A stretch of DNA of 64,000 nt from NCBI GenBank assembly GCA_019635875.1, contig JAHBYP010000011.1:1-64000 (forward strand), given 5' to 3'. The position numbers were made by a program, and so were the translations under genes. The stretch's first letter is position 1. Each line of letters begins with the position of its first letter. The stretch is from Alphaproteobacteria bacterium. Its GTDB lineage: Bacteria; Pseudomonadota; Alphaproteobacteria; Reyranellales; Reyranellaceae. This document shows positions 26,030 through 34,244 of this stretch, in pieces. The notes under the pieces are model-generated. The model searched no databases. It was not told the DNA's origin and saw nothing but the letters and a program-made list of their open reading frames with translations.

Positions 26030-27127
26030 CTAACGCAACGCCCCCAGCACCTTGCCGATGAAGCTGTTCTGGTGGGCCGGATCGAGCCAGCGCATCACGG
26101 CGACGATGTCGTGCTCGCGGTCGATCCAGGTCAGGTTGCCGCCGGCGCCGACGGCGAAGAAATTGCCATGGGGTGCGGCGGGCATGCGGATGCCGTTCGT
26201 GTTCAGCCACCAGAAGAAGCCGTAGCTGACGTTCAACGGGCAGGGCTGCAATGAGAGCCCGATCCATTCCTGCGACAGCAGGCGCTTTCCGTTCCAGATG
26301 CCATCGTTTGCCATCAGCACGCCGATGCGCGCCTGGTCCTCGGCATGGATGCAGACGCCGCCGCCCCAATGCGTGCCGCCGGCGACGCTTTCGATCTGCC
26401 TGCCCTCGACGTCGACCACGGACGTCGAATAGCCGCGCCAGGTCCAGCCCTTCGAGGCGCCGATCGGATCCATGATGCGCTCGGCGAAGACCTCCGGCAG
26501 GCCGCGCTTCAGCCGACGCAGCACCGCGAGGCCGCAGCGATTGACGCGCACGTCGTTGTATTCCCAGTAGGAGCCCGGCGCCTGCAGCACGCGATCGCCC
26601 TTCTTGCGCGTGCCCTCGGTGGCGAGCGTGCGGCCGCGGTCGATCCTCTCGCTCTTGCCGAACAGCTCGCCTTCCCACTCCGAGGTGTTGGTCAAGAGCT
26701 GCCGCCAGGTGATCGGCGCGTTCTGCGCGCTGTCGAAACCGCCATCGGTCACCGTCTTGCCGACGGGCTCATCGACGTCGCCGATCAGCCCGTCGTCGTA
26801 GGCCAGGCCGGCGCAGATCGACATGTAGCTCTTGGCGACGCTGAAGGTGTAGTCCTCCTGCCGCGTGTCGCCCCAGCGCGCCACGACGCGTCCGCCGCGC
26901 AGCACCATGCCGTTGGTCGGCCCGCGATCGCGGATCGGGCCGATGATCTCGGCATCCTGCGGCTGCTCGAAATGCCCCGACAGCAGGTGGTCGCGCAGGC
27001 TGATCGGCCAACCGATCTCGTGGCCGCGCGCGAAGGCGATCGCGTCGGCCAGCGCGTCGGGATCGAAACCCGCGTCTTTCGGCGAGATGCTCGGCCAGGT
27101 CTGTCCGTCGGGCGGTGGGAAATGCAT
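26030..27127 (-). CDS. Serine hydrolase, class C beta-lactamase-like
   Basis: The protein has 365 residues with no signal peptide. The catalytic SxxK is Ser96-Val-Ala-Lys99 in YTFSVAKSYMS. The segment SYWEYNDVRVN lies where the YxN motif sits, and the third motif region is GGNLTWIDREHDIVAVMRW. Family members are esterases, amidases or D-aminopeptidases, and antibiotic resistance is unlikely. It is 15 bases downstream of a luciferase-like oxidoreductase gene, so co-transcription is likely. Confidence 0.88.
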   Translation of the reverse strand: MHFPPPDGQTWPSISPKDAGFDPDALADAIAFARGHEIGWPISLRDHLLSGHFEQPQDAEIIGPIRDRGPTNGMVLRGGRVVARWGDTRQEDYTFSVAKSYMSICAGLAYDDGLIGDVDEPVGKTVTDGGFDSAQNAPITWRQLLTNTSEWEGELFGKSERIDRGRTLATEGTRKKGDRVLQAPGSYWEYNDVRVNRCGLAVLRRLKRGLPEVFAERIMDPIGASKGWTWRGYSTSVVDVEGRQIESVAGGTHWGGGVCIHAEDQARIGVLMANDGIWNGKRLLSQEWIGLSLQPCPLNVSYGFFWWLNTNGIRMPAAPHGNFFAVGAGGNLTWIDREHDIVAVMRWLDPAHQNSFIGKVLGALR

Positions 27128-27142
27128 GGTCTTCTATGGTCC

Positions 27143-28021
27143 TCACGAAAACGGACGGATGACGGTCTCGCCGAAGTGCGCGAGATCGTCCTCGAGATTC
27201 CTGCGGAAGGCGGTGGCCGGCACGACGATGCGCTTGACGCCCTTCTTCATGCGCTCCTCGACCGCCGCATGCGGGTCCTTGCCGGAGTCCGGCAGGGCGT
27301 CGGGGCAGCCCATCAGCAGCTCGACCGACTGCGGATCGCGCCCCCTGGCCTCGGCGCTGCGCCGCACGATGTCCCACAGCCCCATGGGATCGATCGACGA
27401 GCCGATCGAGGGAAAGAAGCCGTCGGCGAGCCGCCCGGCGCGCCTGGCCGCCGCCTCGGAATGGCCGCCGACCAGGATCGGCACCGCGCCGCGCACCGGC
27501 TTGGGATTGCAGCTCACCGTGTCGAAGCTGACGAACTCGCCCTTGAAGCTGGCGGCATCCTTCGCCCACAGCGCGCGCATCGCGGCGACGTATTCGTCGG
27601 CGCGCTTGCCGCGGTGCTCGAACGGCACGCCGACCGCCTCGAACTCCTCCTTCAGCCAACCCACGCCGATGCCCAGCTCGATGCGCCCGCCGCTCAGGTG
27701 ATCCATGGTCGCGACCTGCTTGGCCAGCACCAGCGGGTTGCGCTGCGGCAGGATGATCACGCCGGTCATGAACTTCAGCCGGCTGGTCGCCGCCGCCACC
27801 CAGGTCATCCAGATCAGCGGATCGGGGATCGGGCTCTGCGGCCCGCCGGGCAGGCGGCCGCTCGGCGCATAGGGATAGGTCGAGGTGTAGTTGTCCGGGA
27901 ACACCACGTGGTCGACGGCGAACAGCGTGTCGAAGCCCGCCGCCTCGGCGGCGCGCGCCACGCGGCGGGCGCCCTCCGGATCGGGATAGGTGTTGTTGCC
28001 GAAATGCAGCGCGAACTTCAT
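27143..28021 (-). CDS. LLM class (luciferase-like) oxidoreductase, probably F420-dependent
   Basis: The protein has 292 residues. It begins MKFALHFGNNTYPDP and has the typical blocks AAEAAGFDTLFAVDHVV, LKFMTGVIILPQRNPLVLAKQVATMDHLSGGRIELGIGVGWLKEEFEAVGV and the later PILVGGHSEAAARRAGRLADGFFP. This matches the F420-dependent subgroup of luciferase-like TIM barrels. F420 versus FMN use cannot be settled by motif alone, but the F420 genes at 46-55 kb support F420. It is the first gene of a pair with the serine hydrolase. Confidence 0.87.
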   Translation of the reverse strand: MKFALHFGNNTYPDPEGARRVARAAEAAGFDTLFAVDHVVFPDNYTSTYPYAPSGRLPGGPQSPIPDPLIWMTWVAAATSRLKFMTGVIILPQRNPLVLAKQVATMDHLSGGRIELGIGVGWLKEEFEAVGVPFEHRGKRADEYVAAMRALWAKDAASFKGEFVSFDTVSCNPKPVRGAVPILVGGHSEAAARRAGRLADGFFPSIGSSIDPMGLWDIVRRSAEARGRDPQSVELLMGCPDALPDSGKDPHAAVEERMKKGVKRIVVPATAFRRNLEDDLAHFGETVIRPFS

Positions 28022-28209
28022 GGGCTCCCCTCCCGATGGTTGGGCGGGATCATAGCGGCGATCCTCTATAGTCTACAGCGTCCGGCTTGCCCGGCCATTT
28101 GCGCTCCTGCGGCGGCTGCTTTGCTATGGTTTCGCATGGGTTCGGACGTATCGCCCGGCCCGCGAATGCCCATGGCGCCAGGATGATCTCACGTGCCGGC
28201 CGGTTCGCC

Positions 28210-28231
28210 TATTTCCACCCCTAGCGGTGTC
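28210..28231 (-). promoter_or_regulatory. 22-base element, inverted copy
   Basis: Read on the minus strand it is GACAC-CGCT-AGGGGT-GGAAATA, matching the direct copies downstream. It lies 217 bases before the first toxin-like gene. Confidence 0.6.
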
Positions 28232-28270
28232 GAGATGCATGCCGACTGCCAAGCCGTCCACTTCATGCAC

Positions 28271-28292
28271 GACACGCGTAGGGGTGGAAATA
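28271..28292 (+). promoter_or_regulatory. 22-base element, distal copy, module 1
   Basis: GACAC-GCGT-AGGGGT-GGAAATA. It ends 155 bases before the ATG of module 1. The same element stands 158 bases before module 2. Confidence 0.65.
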
Positions 28293-28326
28293 TTGCCTCT
28301 CTCCGTGGGACCAAAGCCCCGTCGGC

Positions 28327-28348
28327 GACACGCGTAGGGGTTTAAATC
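28327..28348 (+). promoter_or_regulatory. 22-base element, proximal copy, module 1
   Basis: GACAC-GCGT-AGGGGT-TTAAATC. It ends 99 bases before the ATG of module 1. Modules 2 and 3 have a copy at 102 and 99 bases, so the spacing is conserved. Confidence 0.65.
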
Positions 28349-28447
28349 GGCTTCCCGCGCGCCCCGTCATAGCCTGCTCGCGAAGGCACAGCGAATCCTG
28401 CGCGCCCGATCCACGGCGCCGCGCCGTGCCCCAGAAGCGGAACGCGC

Positions 28448-30388
28448 ATGGCCGGCAGAATCTGGATCCCACCCTACAAGCCGCTTGGCGTGAGCACGCA
28501 GGGCGTGCCCGGCGGCGGCTACCTTGCCATCGACGCCATCGCCGGCCAGTTCGGCCCCTCACCTCAGCTGCAATTCGGCCTGCAGGCCGCCGAAGGCGCC
28601 GCCGGCGTCGCCACGGTGCTGTCCGAGCACCTCGCCGGCGACAACGAGGCGATCGTCAAGGGCGCCGACGCGCGCCTGGGCGAGACCGAGCAGTCGCTGC
28701 TGTTCGATCCGCAGACTGGCTACCTCAACCTGCAGGGCCAGGATGCGCTGACGAAGGCACCGGCTGTCATCGACGCCTACCGCGAGGCCCAGGCGCGCGA
28801 GATGGCGACCATGGTCGACGACGACCAGCGCCAGATGCTGCAGGACCTCAACGAACGCCGGCTGGCGAGCTTCAGCACCCAGGTCGAGCGCCACACCGAA
28901 GCCGAGCGCATCCGATGGTACGACGAGGCCGGCGAACGGCGCATCGCGCAGATGCAGGCCGACGCCCGTCTGCACTGGAGCGACGACGCCCTGCTACGCC
29001 GTGCCCTGGGCACCACGCGCGCGGAGGTCAACGAGCAGGCCGAGCGCCATGGCTGGGACTCCGCGCTGACCGAGACGACCCTGCGCCGGCAGACCGGCCG
29101 CACGCTGGTGGCGGCGATTGAAGCGGCGGTCGAACGCGACCCCGAGCGCGCGCGCTCCCTGCGCGCACGCTACGACCACCACATCGAGGCTTCCGACCAA
29201 GCCGCCCTCGACGCGTTGCTTGCCGAAGCGCAAACGCGCGAGCACGCCCGACAGGCCAGCATGGATATCCTGAACGCCACGCCGCCGGAGAACGAGCCGT
29301 CGGTGCCGCAGTGGCGCCTGCGACAGGCCGAAGCGATCGCCGATCCGGCGATACGCGCCGCCACCATCCGCACCCTGCACAGCGCCGCCGCGGCCGACGA
29401 GGCCCGCGCCCAGACCCTGGCCGAGCAGGTGCTGGAGCGCGTGCTGCAGGACGGCCTGACCGACCCCGCGCAGATCCCGATCCGCGAGTGGATGGCGCTC
29501 GATGCCGAACGCCGCCGGGCGATCGAGACGCGCCTCGACCACAATGCCGCCGGCACCGAGCCTGCCCCGAAGCCGGCGTTGGTCGACGAACTGGCGACTG
29601 AGATGACGCAGGCGCCGCACGCTTATACGCGTCGCGATCTCGTCCCCGCTGTCTCGCAGCTGCCGCTGCCGCAATGGCAACGCTTCAGCGACTGGCAAGA
29701 TGGTCTCCGGCGTAACGATCCCGCGACCGAGGACCAGCTCTATGCCATCAAGCGCGGCTTGCAGCTCGCAGAGAAGACGCTGCCAACAGACACACCCACC
29801 GACAGCGCTGCCAACTACCGCGCCGAGCTGGTCGATGAGCTCGATACATGGCGCAAAGTCAACGGCAAGAGCCCGAGCGACGTCGAAATTGCCGGTATGA
29901 TTGAGTGGCACGTTACGCCGCTGGCGTTCGTACCTGGCACGCTCGAAGTCGGCCCCTATCACCGAATTGTCGAAAAGAACGTCGTTCCACCCGTGGCATC
30001 GGCGTTGGAGTGGCTGTTCGCACTGGGCGGGCATCATTTCATTCCGCGGGCGATCTATAAACGCCTGGGACTCCCGCCGAAAACGCTTAAGGTGTTTCGC
30101 GATGCTAGGACCGGCCCCCTGATACCGGGTGATCATCAATTCGACCAGGCACATCGAAGATACAATGATGCTGTAGCGGAGATAGTGGATGATTGGATCA
30201 AGAGAAAGGGAATCGACCCTAAGAAAATGACGGAGGCACAAGCCAGGAAGTTACTTGAGCATGTACTAAAGAATGGTCATCCTGCAATTAGGGACTATCT
30301 CAAGATGCTTCATGACAGTCGAAGGCGGTACCTTCGCAAATATGGATCCAAAGGAAAAGGATTTGGAAGAGGACTGGACCAGCAATGA
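28448..30388 (+). CDS. Polymorphic toxin-like protein, module 1 (HHxFP C-terminal domain)
   Basis: The protein has 646 residues. Residues 1-490 are the shared part of a four-member family: MAGRI.I.PYKPL...PGGGY, then QFGLQAAEG, ...LLFDPQTGYLNLQGQDAL, and long Ala/Arg/Glu-rich helices ending DELDTWRKVNGKSPSD. This part resembles internal virion proteins of podovirus-like phages (inference). The tail from about 490 is unique. It carries HHFIPRAIY (His529-His530) and HQFDQAHRRYN (His563, His569, Tyr572-Asn573), a possible metal-dependent HNH-like nuclease site. GC drops clearly in the last 350 bases. There is no signal peptide. The next gene overlaps by 4 bases. Confidence 0.8.
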   Translation: MAGRIWIPPYKPLGVSTQGVPGGGYLAIDAIAGQFGPSPQLQFGLQAAEGAAGVATVLSEHLAGDNEAIVKGADARLGETEQSLLFDPQTGYLNLQGQDALTKAPAVIDAYREAQAREMATMVDDDQRQMLQDLNERRLASFSTQVERHTEAERIRWYDEAGERRIAQMQADARLHWSDDALLRRALGTTRAEVNEQAERHGWDSALTETTLRRQTGRTLVAAIEAAVERDPERARSLRARYDHHIEASDQAALDALLAEAQTREHARQASMDILNATPPENEPSVPQWRLRQAEAIADPAIRAATIRTLHSAAAADEARAQTLAEQVLERVLQDGLTDPAQIPIREWMALDAERRRAIETRLDHNAAGTEPAPKPALVDELATEMTQAPHAYTRRDLVPAVSQLPLPQWQRFSDWQDGLRRNDPATEDQLYAIKRGLQLAEKTLPTDTPTDSAANYRAELVDELDTWRKVNGKSPSDVEIAGMIEWHVTPLAFVPGTLEVGPYHRIVEKNVVPPVASALEWLFALGGHHFIPRAIYKRLGLPPKTLKVFRDARTGPLIPGDHQFDQAHRRYNDAVAEIVDDWIKRKGIDPKKMTEAQARKLLEHVLKNGHPAIRDYLKMLHDSRRRYLRKYGSKGKGFGRGLDQQ

Positions 30389-31062
30389 GTTACAATACCG
30401 AAGCGATCGCCAGGGAAATGGTGGAGTTCGCCGCGGGCATCGCCCACGTCAGAGTTGAGGGTTCAATAGGGTCGGATGGAGTGCTTAGCTTCTTGGCGAC
30501 CGTCCCTGCGGAAATTGCCGAAGGCACCCTGATGTCGCTGTGCCAGGGTTGGGCTCGACTTATTCGAAAGTCGGTGCCGGACAGGCCCGACGATTGGTCG
30601 AGCGACATTTCGGTGCGGTTACCATGGGGACCGTCGGTGGGGCTGTATGCCCTTGGTTGGATCGGCCACGAGGATGAGTGGCTGGTAGATGACCCGTCGA
30701 ATATGCCCGATACACAGGAATGGGAAACGCTCCATCAACGGCTGGATGAGTACCTTGGCGCCCGTGGCAAGAGCGATTGGCGGGGAGGTGGTGACTACTA
30801 TCTCTTTGAAGAGGAAAGCGGCCACGCGGATCAGTCGGTCACCATCTATCGGATCGAGTTCCTCACGCCCGACTTGGTGAACGGGATACAGGAGATCCTC
30901 AGGGACGGGTATTCGACCTGGATTGTGTATGTCGTCCTGGATCTCCTGCCCCCCGTTATAGGTATTGCATCCGATGGACTGGAAATCCATGCCGATCGTG
31001 TCGTCGAGAAGTGGGATCGCGCTGTCATGGTCGAACGTTTGGGCGCGCGGCTGAAGGTCTAG
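30385..31062 (+). CDS. Putative immunity protein for module 1
   Basis: This 225-residue acidic protein is coupled to the toxin-like gene by ATGA. It is homologous to the partners of modules 3 and 4. Shared blocks are PDRPDDW, VGLYALGWIGHEDEWL, YRIEFLTPDLVNGIQEIL and the ending DGLEIHADRVVEKWDRAVMVERLGARLKV. Its codon use and GC resemble the toxin tail and not the shared N-terminal part. A cytoplasmic immunity function is inferred from position, coupling and pairing with the HHxFP domain; no known family is recognised. Confidence 0.72.
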   Translation: MSYNTEAIAREMVEFAAGIAHVRVEGSIGSDGVLSFLATVPAEIAEGTLMSLCQGWARLIRKSVPDRPDDWSSDISVRLPWGPSVGLYALGWIGHEDEWLVDDPSNMPDTQEWETLHQRLDEYLGARGKSDWRGGGDYYLFEEESGHADQSVTIYRIEFLTPDLVNGIQEILRDGYSTWIVYVVLDLLPPVIGIASDGLEIHADRVVEKWDRAVMVERLGARLKV

Positions 31063-31142
31063 GTTCGTCTCACGCGACGGTACCCGTCGCATTGAGGCCG
31101 TGCGCCAGCCAGGTCGGAGTCCGGTGTAGAACCAGGAAGAAC

Positions 31143-31164
31143 GACACGCGCAGGGGTGGAAATA
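31143..31164 (+). promoter_or_regulatory. 22-base element, distal copy, module 2
   Basis: GACAC-GCGC-AGGGGT-GGAAATA, ending 158 bases before the ATG of module 2. Confidence 0.62.
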
Positions 31165-31198
31165 CTGCCTCTCTCCGTATGACGAAAGCCCCGTCGGC

Positions 31199-31220
31199 GA
31201 CACCCGTAGGGGTTCAAGTC
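31199..31220 (+). promoter_or_regulatory. 22-base element, proximal copy, module 2
   Basis: GACAC-CCGT-AGGGGT-TCAAGTC, ending 102 bases before the ATG of module 2. Confidence 0.6.
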
Positions 31221-31322
31221 GGTCTCCTGCGCGCCCGGCCATAGAGTTCCTCGCGAGCGGCACGGTTGAGTCTTGCGCGCCCGATCCACGGCGCCGCGCC
31301 GTGCCCCGGAAGCGGAACGCGC

Positions 31323-33452
31323 ATGGCCGGCAGAATCCGGATCCCACCCTACAAGCCGCTTGGCGTGAGCACGCAGGCCGTGCCCGGCGGCGGCTACCTC
31401 GCCATCGACGCCATCGCCGGCCAGTTCGGCCCCTCGCCGATGCTGCAGCTCGGCCTGCAGGCCGCCGAGGGCGCCGCCGGCGTCGCCGCGGTGCTGTCCG
31501 AGCACCTCGCCGGCGACAACGAGGCGATCGTCAAGGACGCCGATGCGCGCCTGGGCGAGGCCGAGCAGGCGCTGCTGTTCGATTCGCAGACTGGCTACCT
31601 CAACCTGCAGGGCCAGGACGCGCTAACGCAGGCGCCGGCGGTCATCGACGCCTACCGCGAGGCCCAGGCGCGCGAGATGGCGACCATGGTCGACGACGAC
31701 CAGCGCCAGATGCTGCAGGACCTCAGCGAACGCCGATTGGCGAGCTTCAACACCCAGATCGAGCGCCACACCGAAGCCGAGCGGTTGCGCTGGTACGACG
31801 AGGCCGGCGAACGGCGCATCGCGCAGATGCAGGCCGATGCCCGTCTGCACTGGAGCGACGACGCCATGCTGCGCCGCGCCCTGGGCACCACCCGCGCGGA
31901 GGTGCGCGAGCAGGCCGAGCGCCATGGCTGGGACTCCGCACTGACCGAGGCGACGCTGCGCCGGCAGACCAGTCGCACGCTGGTGTCGGCGATCGAAGCG
32001 GCGGTCGAGCACGATCCCGAGCGCGCGCGCTCCCTGCGCGCACGCTATGAACAGCACATCGAGGCATCCAACCGAGCCGGGCTCGACGCGCTGCTCGCCG
32101 AAGCGCAAACGCGCGAGCACGCCCGACAGGCGAGCGCGGCAATCCTGAACGCCACGCCGCCGGGCGACGAACCGTCGGTACCGCAGTGGCGCCTGCGGCA
32201 GGCCGAGGCGATCGCCGATCCGGCGGTGCGCGCCGCCACCATCCGCACCCTGCACAGCGCCGCCGCAGCCGACGAAGCGCACGCCCGAACCCTAGCCGAG
32301 CAGGTGCTGGCGCGCGTGCTGAAGGACGGCCTGACCGACCCCGCGCAGATCCCCGTGCGCGACTGGGTAACGCTCGACACCGACCATCGCCAAGCGATCG
32401 AGACCCGCCTCGACCACAACGCGCGCGGCACCGAGCCGGTGCCGAACCCGGCGTTGGTCGACGCCCTGGCGACCGAGATGACACAGGCGCCGCACATCTT
32501 CGCGCGCCGTGACCTCGTGCCCACCGTCGCGCAGCTGCCGCTGCCGCAATGGCAACGCTTCCGCGACTGGCAGGCCGGCATCCGCCGCAGCGATCCGACG
32601 ACCGAAAACGAGCTCTATGCCATCAAGCGTGGCCTTCAAATTGCGCGGCAGACATCGACGGAGGCCAATCCCGCCCGCGACGGCGACAAGCCATCATCAT
32701 CGGCGACGGATGTGAAGTTCCCGGCGGCGCTGGTCGAGGAGATTGATACCGCCCGCAAGCTCAACGGCAAGCCTCCTGACGATGCAGCCTTGCGCGAGAT
32801 CGTGCGGCGCAGTCTACCGGTCACGCCGGTACACAACATCGTCATGCCGCACTTGGACCCGGAAACGCTCCGCCGCGTTGCCAAGCTGCCGAGACAGGTC
32901 GTCGATGAGCTCATGCTGTTCATGATGTGGCTGTTCATGAACGGCATCATCATGCAAATGCAGATGGCGCGCCCGCTATCGCCGCCAGCGCAAATCTCGC
33001 CCTCCGAGGAACCGGATGATGATGAAGATGAGTCGGAGCCATCATCTGATCCAGCCAAGCCTCCATCGAACCAGCCGTCATCTCCACCGCCGGTCCCTCC
33101 GCCGCCGGTCTCGACACCCGGGCAACAACCCCAGCCAAGTCGACCGTCAACACCACCGCCAGGTGGTGGATCGCATCCGCTCGAGCGCATATTGAGACCG
33201 AACGGGAGGGACATCGGCGCGCAGGGCAGCAGCTCGAAAATTCGCCTGGTCTCGAAGGCTGAGTTCGACCGCATAGAAGCCGCCTTGAAGGCCGCCTCCA
33301 CGCCAATCTCTCCGCCACCGAGATATTCGGGCGACCGATACGGGCTTACACAGGGTGGCAACTTCGGAGTCCGCAACAGCAAAAGATGGGGGCCGACGCT
33401 GGACGTGGATCACCCCTCATTTCCACCAGGCTATAGGATCCATATCCAATGA
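31323..33452 (+). CDS. Polymorphic toxin-like protein, module 2 (distinct C-terminal domain)
   Basis: The protein has 709 residues. Residues 1-490 closely match module 1. Next come a strongly hydrophobic stretch at about 527-548 (LMLFMMWLFMNGIIMQMQM), an acidic and then proline-rich linker to about 620 (PSSPPPVPPPPVSTP) and a short C-terminal domain of about 85 residues. That domain contains KIRLVSKAEFDRI, YGLTQGGNFGVRNSKRWG and the ending DVDHPSFPPGYRIHIQ, and has no HHxFP signature. It is a different payload on the same carrier. The start was set at 31323 by match with module 1. The following gene overlaps by 4 bases. Confidence 0.78.
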   Translation: MAGRIRIPPYKPLGVSTQAVPGGGYLAIDAIAGQFGPSPMLQLGLQAAEGAAGVAAVLSEHLAGDNEAIVKDADARLGEAEQALLFDSQTGYLNLQGQDALTQAPAVIDAYREAQAREMATMVDDDQRQMLQDLSERRLASFNTQIERHTEAERLRWYDEAGERRIAQMQADARLHWSDDAMLRRALGTTRAEVREQAERHGWDSALTEATLRRQTSRTLVSAIEAAVEHDPERARSLRARYEQHIEASNRAGLDALLAEAQTREHARQASAAILNATPPGDEPSVPQWRLRQAEAIADPAVRAATIRTLHSAAAADEAHARTLAEQVLARVLKDGLTDPAQIPVRDWVTLDTDHRQAIETRLDHNARGTEPVPNPALVDALATEMTQAPHIFARRDLVPTVAQLPLPQWQRFRDWQAGIRRSDPTTENELYAIKRGLQIARQTSTEANPARDGDKPSSSATDVKFPAALVEEIDTARKLNGKPPDDAALREIVRRSLPVTPVHNIVMPHLDPETLRRVAKLPRQVVDELMLFMMWLFMNGIIMQMQMARPLSPPAQISPSEEPDDDEDESEPSSDPAKPPSNQPSSPPPVPPPPVSTPGQQPQPSRPSTPPPGGGSHPLERILRPNGRDIGAQGSSSKIRLVSKAEFDRIEAALKAASTPISPPPRYSGDRYGLTQGGNFGVRNSKRWGPTLDVDHPSFPPGYRIHIQ

Positions 33453-34165
33453 CACACGAAACACCGCAGTTCAGATACAAGGAAACCACTGACGAGTGGA
33501 TCGACAGGCTTCCCGCCGACCTCGACTTCGAGCCGGTCGGGATGTGGGTGATCGTGCCGGCGGGCCGGCGTGGCTTTGGCCTCGAAGGGCAGGAGCTGAT
33601 CACGTTCGTAGAACGGGCCGTGCGCAAGCTGCTGGACCACGGCTGCCGACCGGTGAAGCGAGACCCGCGCGGGCCGTACTACTGGGGCGTCCAGAAGCAC
33701 TACGGCGAGACCGCCGACGAGATCGTCAAGAACACGATCGACGACTGGCTCGGCTGGGGAGGCGGTGATCCCACGCACGGCGGCTTGTGGTTTGCCTCGC
33801 CGGCGGACTGTGAGGTTCGCAACCTGAGCAGGAGCGAATGGCTCGACGGCCTTCCGTCGGAACTCGCGAAGGGCATGGCTCGTGCGGACATGATCGTGTG
33901 GGCGGGCCGGTACGACTATGGGCTGGAGGGTGCGGACCTTGGCCGCTTCATCGCGGAGGCAGTGCGTCGACTACTGGAGCATGGCGCGCTGCCGGCGAAG
34001 TACAACCTCGAGGGACCCCACGAGTATACGATCGTGACCCAGTACGGCGAGACTGCCGAAGAGATCGTCTCCAACATTGTCGCCGCCTGGAATGCCGGCC
34101 AGGACTCTTCCATCGGCGATCTGCGCTTCGTCACCCGCAAGATGCTGGACAGCCCGCGCGACTAG
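33449..34165 (+). CDS. Putative immunity protein for module 2, internally duplicated
   Basis: The protein has 238 residues and two repeated halves. Half 1 reads WIDRLPADLD...VIVPAGRRGFGLEGQELITFVERAVRKLLDHG...HYGETADEIVKNTIDDW. Half 2 reads WLDGLPSELA...IVWAGRYDYGLEGADLGRFIAEAVRRLLEHG...QYGETAEEIVSNIVAAW. It is unrelated to the other three partners, just as the module 2 tail is unrelated to theirs. It is translationally coupled (ATGA). An immunity role is inferred from this matched swap. Confidence 0.72.
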   Translation: MTHETPQFRYKETTDEWIDRLPADLDFEPVGMWVIVPAGRRGFGLEGQELITFVERAVRKLLDHGCRPVKRDPRGPYYWGVQKHYGETADEIVKNTIDDWLGWGGGDPTHGGLWFASPADCEVRNLSRSEWLDGLPSELAKGMARADMIVWAGRYDYGLEGADLGRFIAEAVRRLLEHGALPAKYNLEGPHEYTIVTQYGETAEEIVSNIVAAWNAGQDSSIGDLRFVTRKMLDSPRD

Positions 34166-34244
34166 GTCACGTCCCTCGCCAGTCATGTGGATAGCGGATG
34201 TTTCGCCGTTGGCAGCGTCGCTTTGGCACAGCTATGAAGGCCGC

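Larger units (their letters stand above)
28022..28447. other. Non-coding region upstream of the first toxin-like gene
   Basis: No convincing gene is present in these 426 bases. The left part serves as the upstream region of the luciferase-like gene. The right part carries three copies of a 22-base element, listed separately. From about 28271 to the start codon the sequence is closely related to the region before the second copy (31143-31322), so promoter and gene were duplicated together. Confidence 0.6.

Noticed and set aside
23502..26678. 1058-codon minus-strand frame
   Set aside because: It runs across four well-supported genes on both strands and has the composition of a high-GC shadow frame.
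26030..27127. Antibiotic-resistance beta-lactamase
   Set aside because: The SxxK fold is shared by many esterases and peptidases, the protein has no signal peptide, and nothing points to penicillin binding.
28448..34165. Prophage remnant
   Set aside because: Although the carrier domain resembles phage internal proteins, no integrase, terminase, portal, capsid or tail gene is present and the units have toxin-partner architecture.
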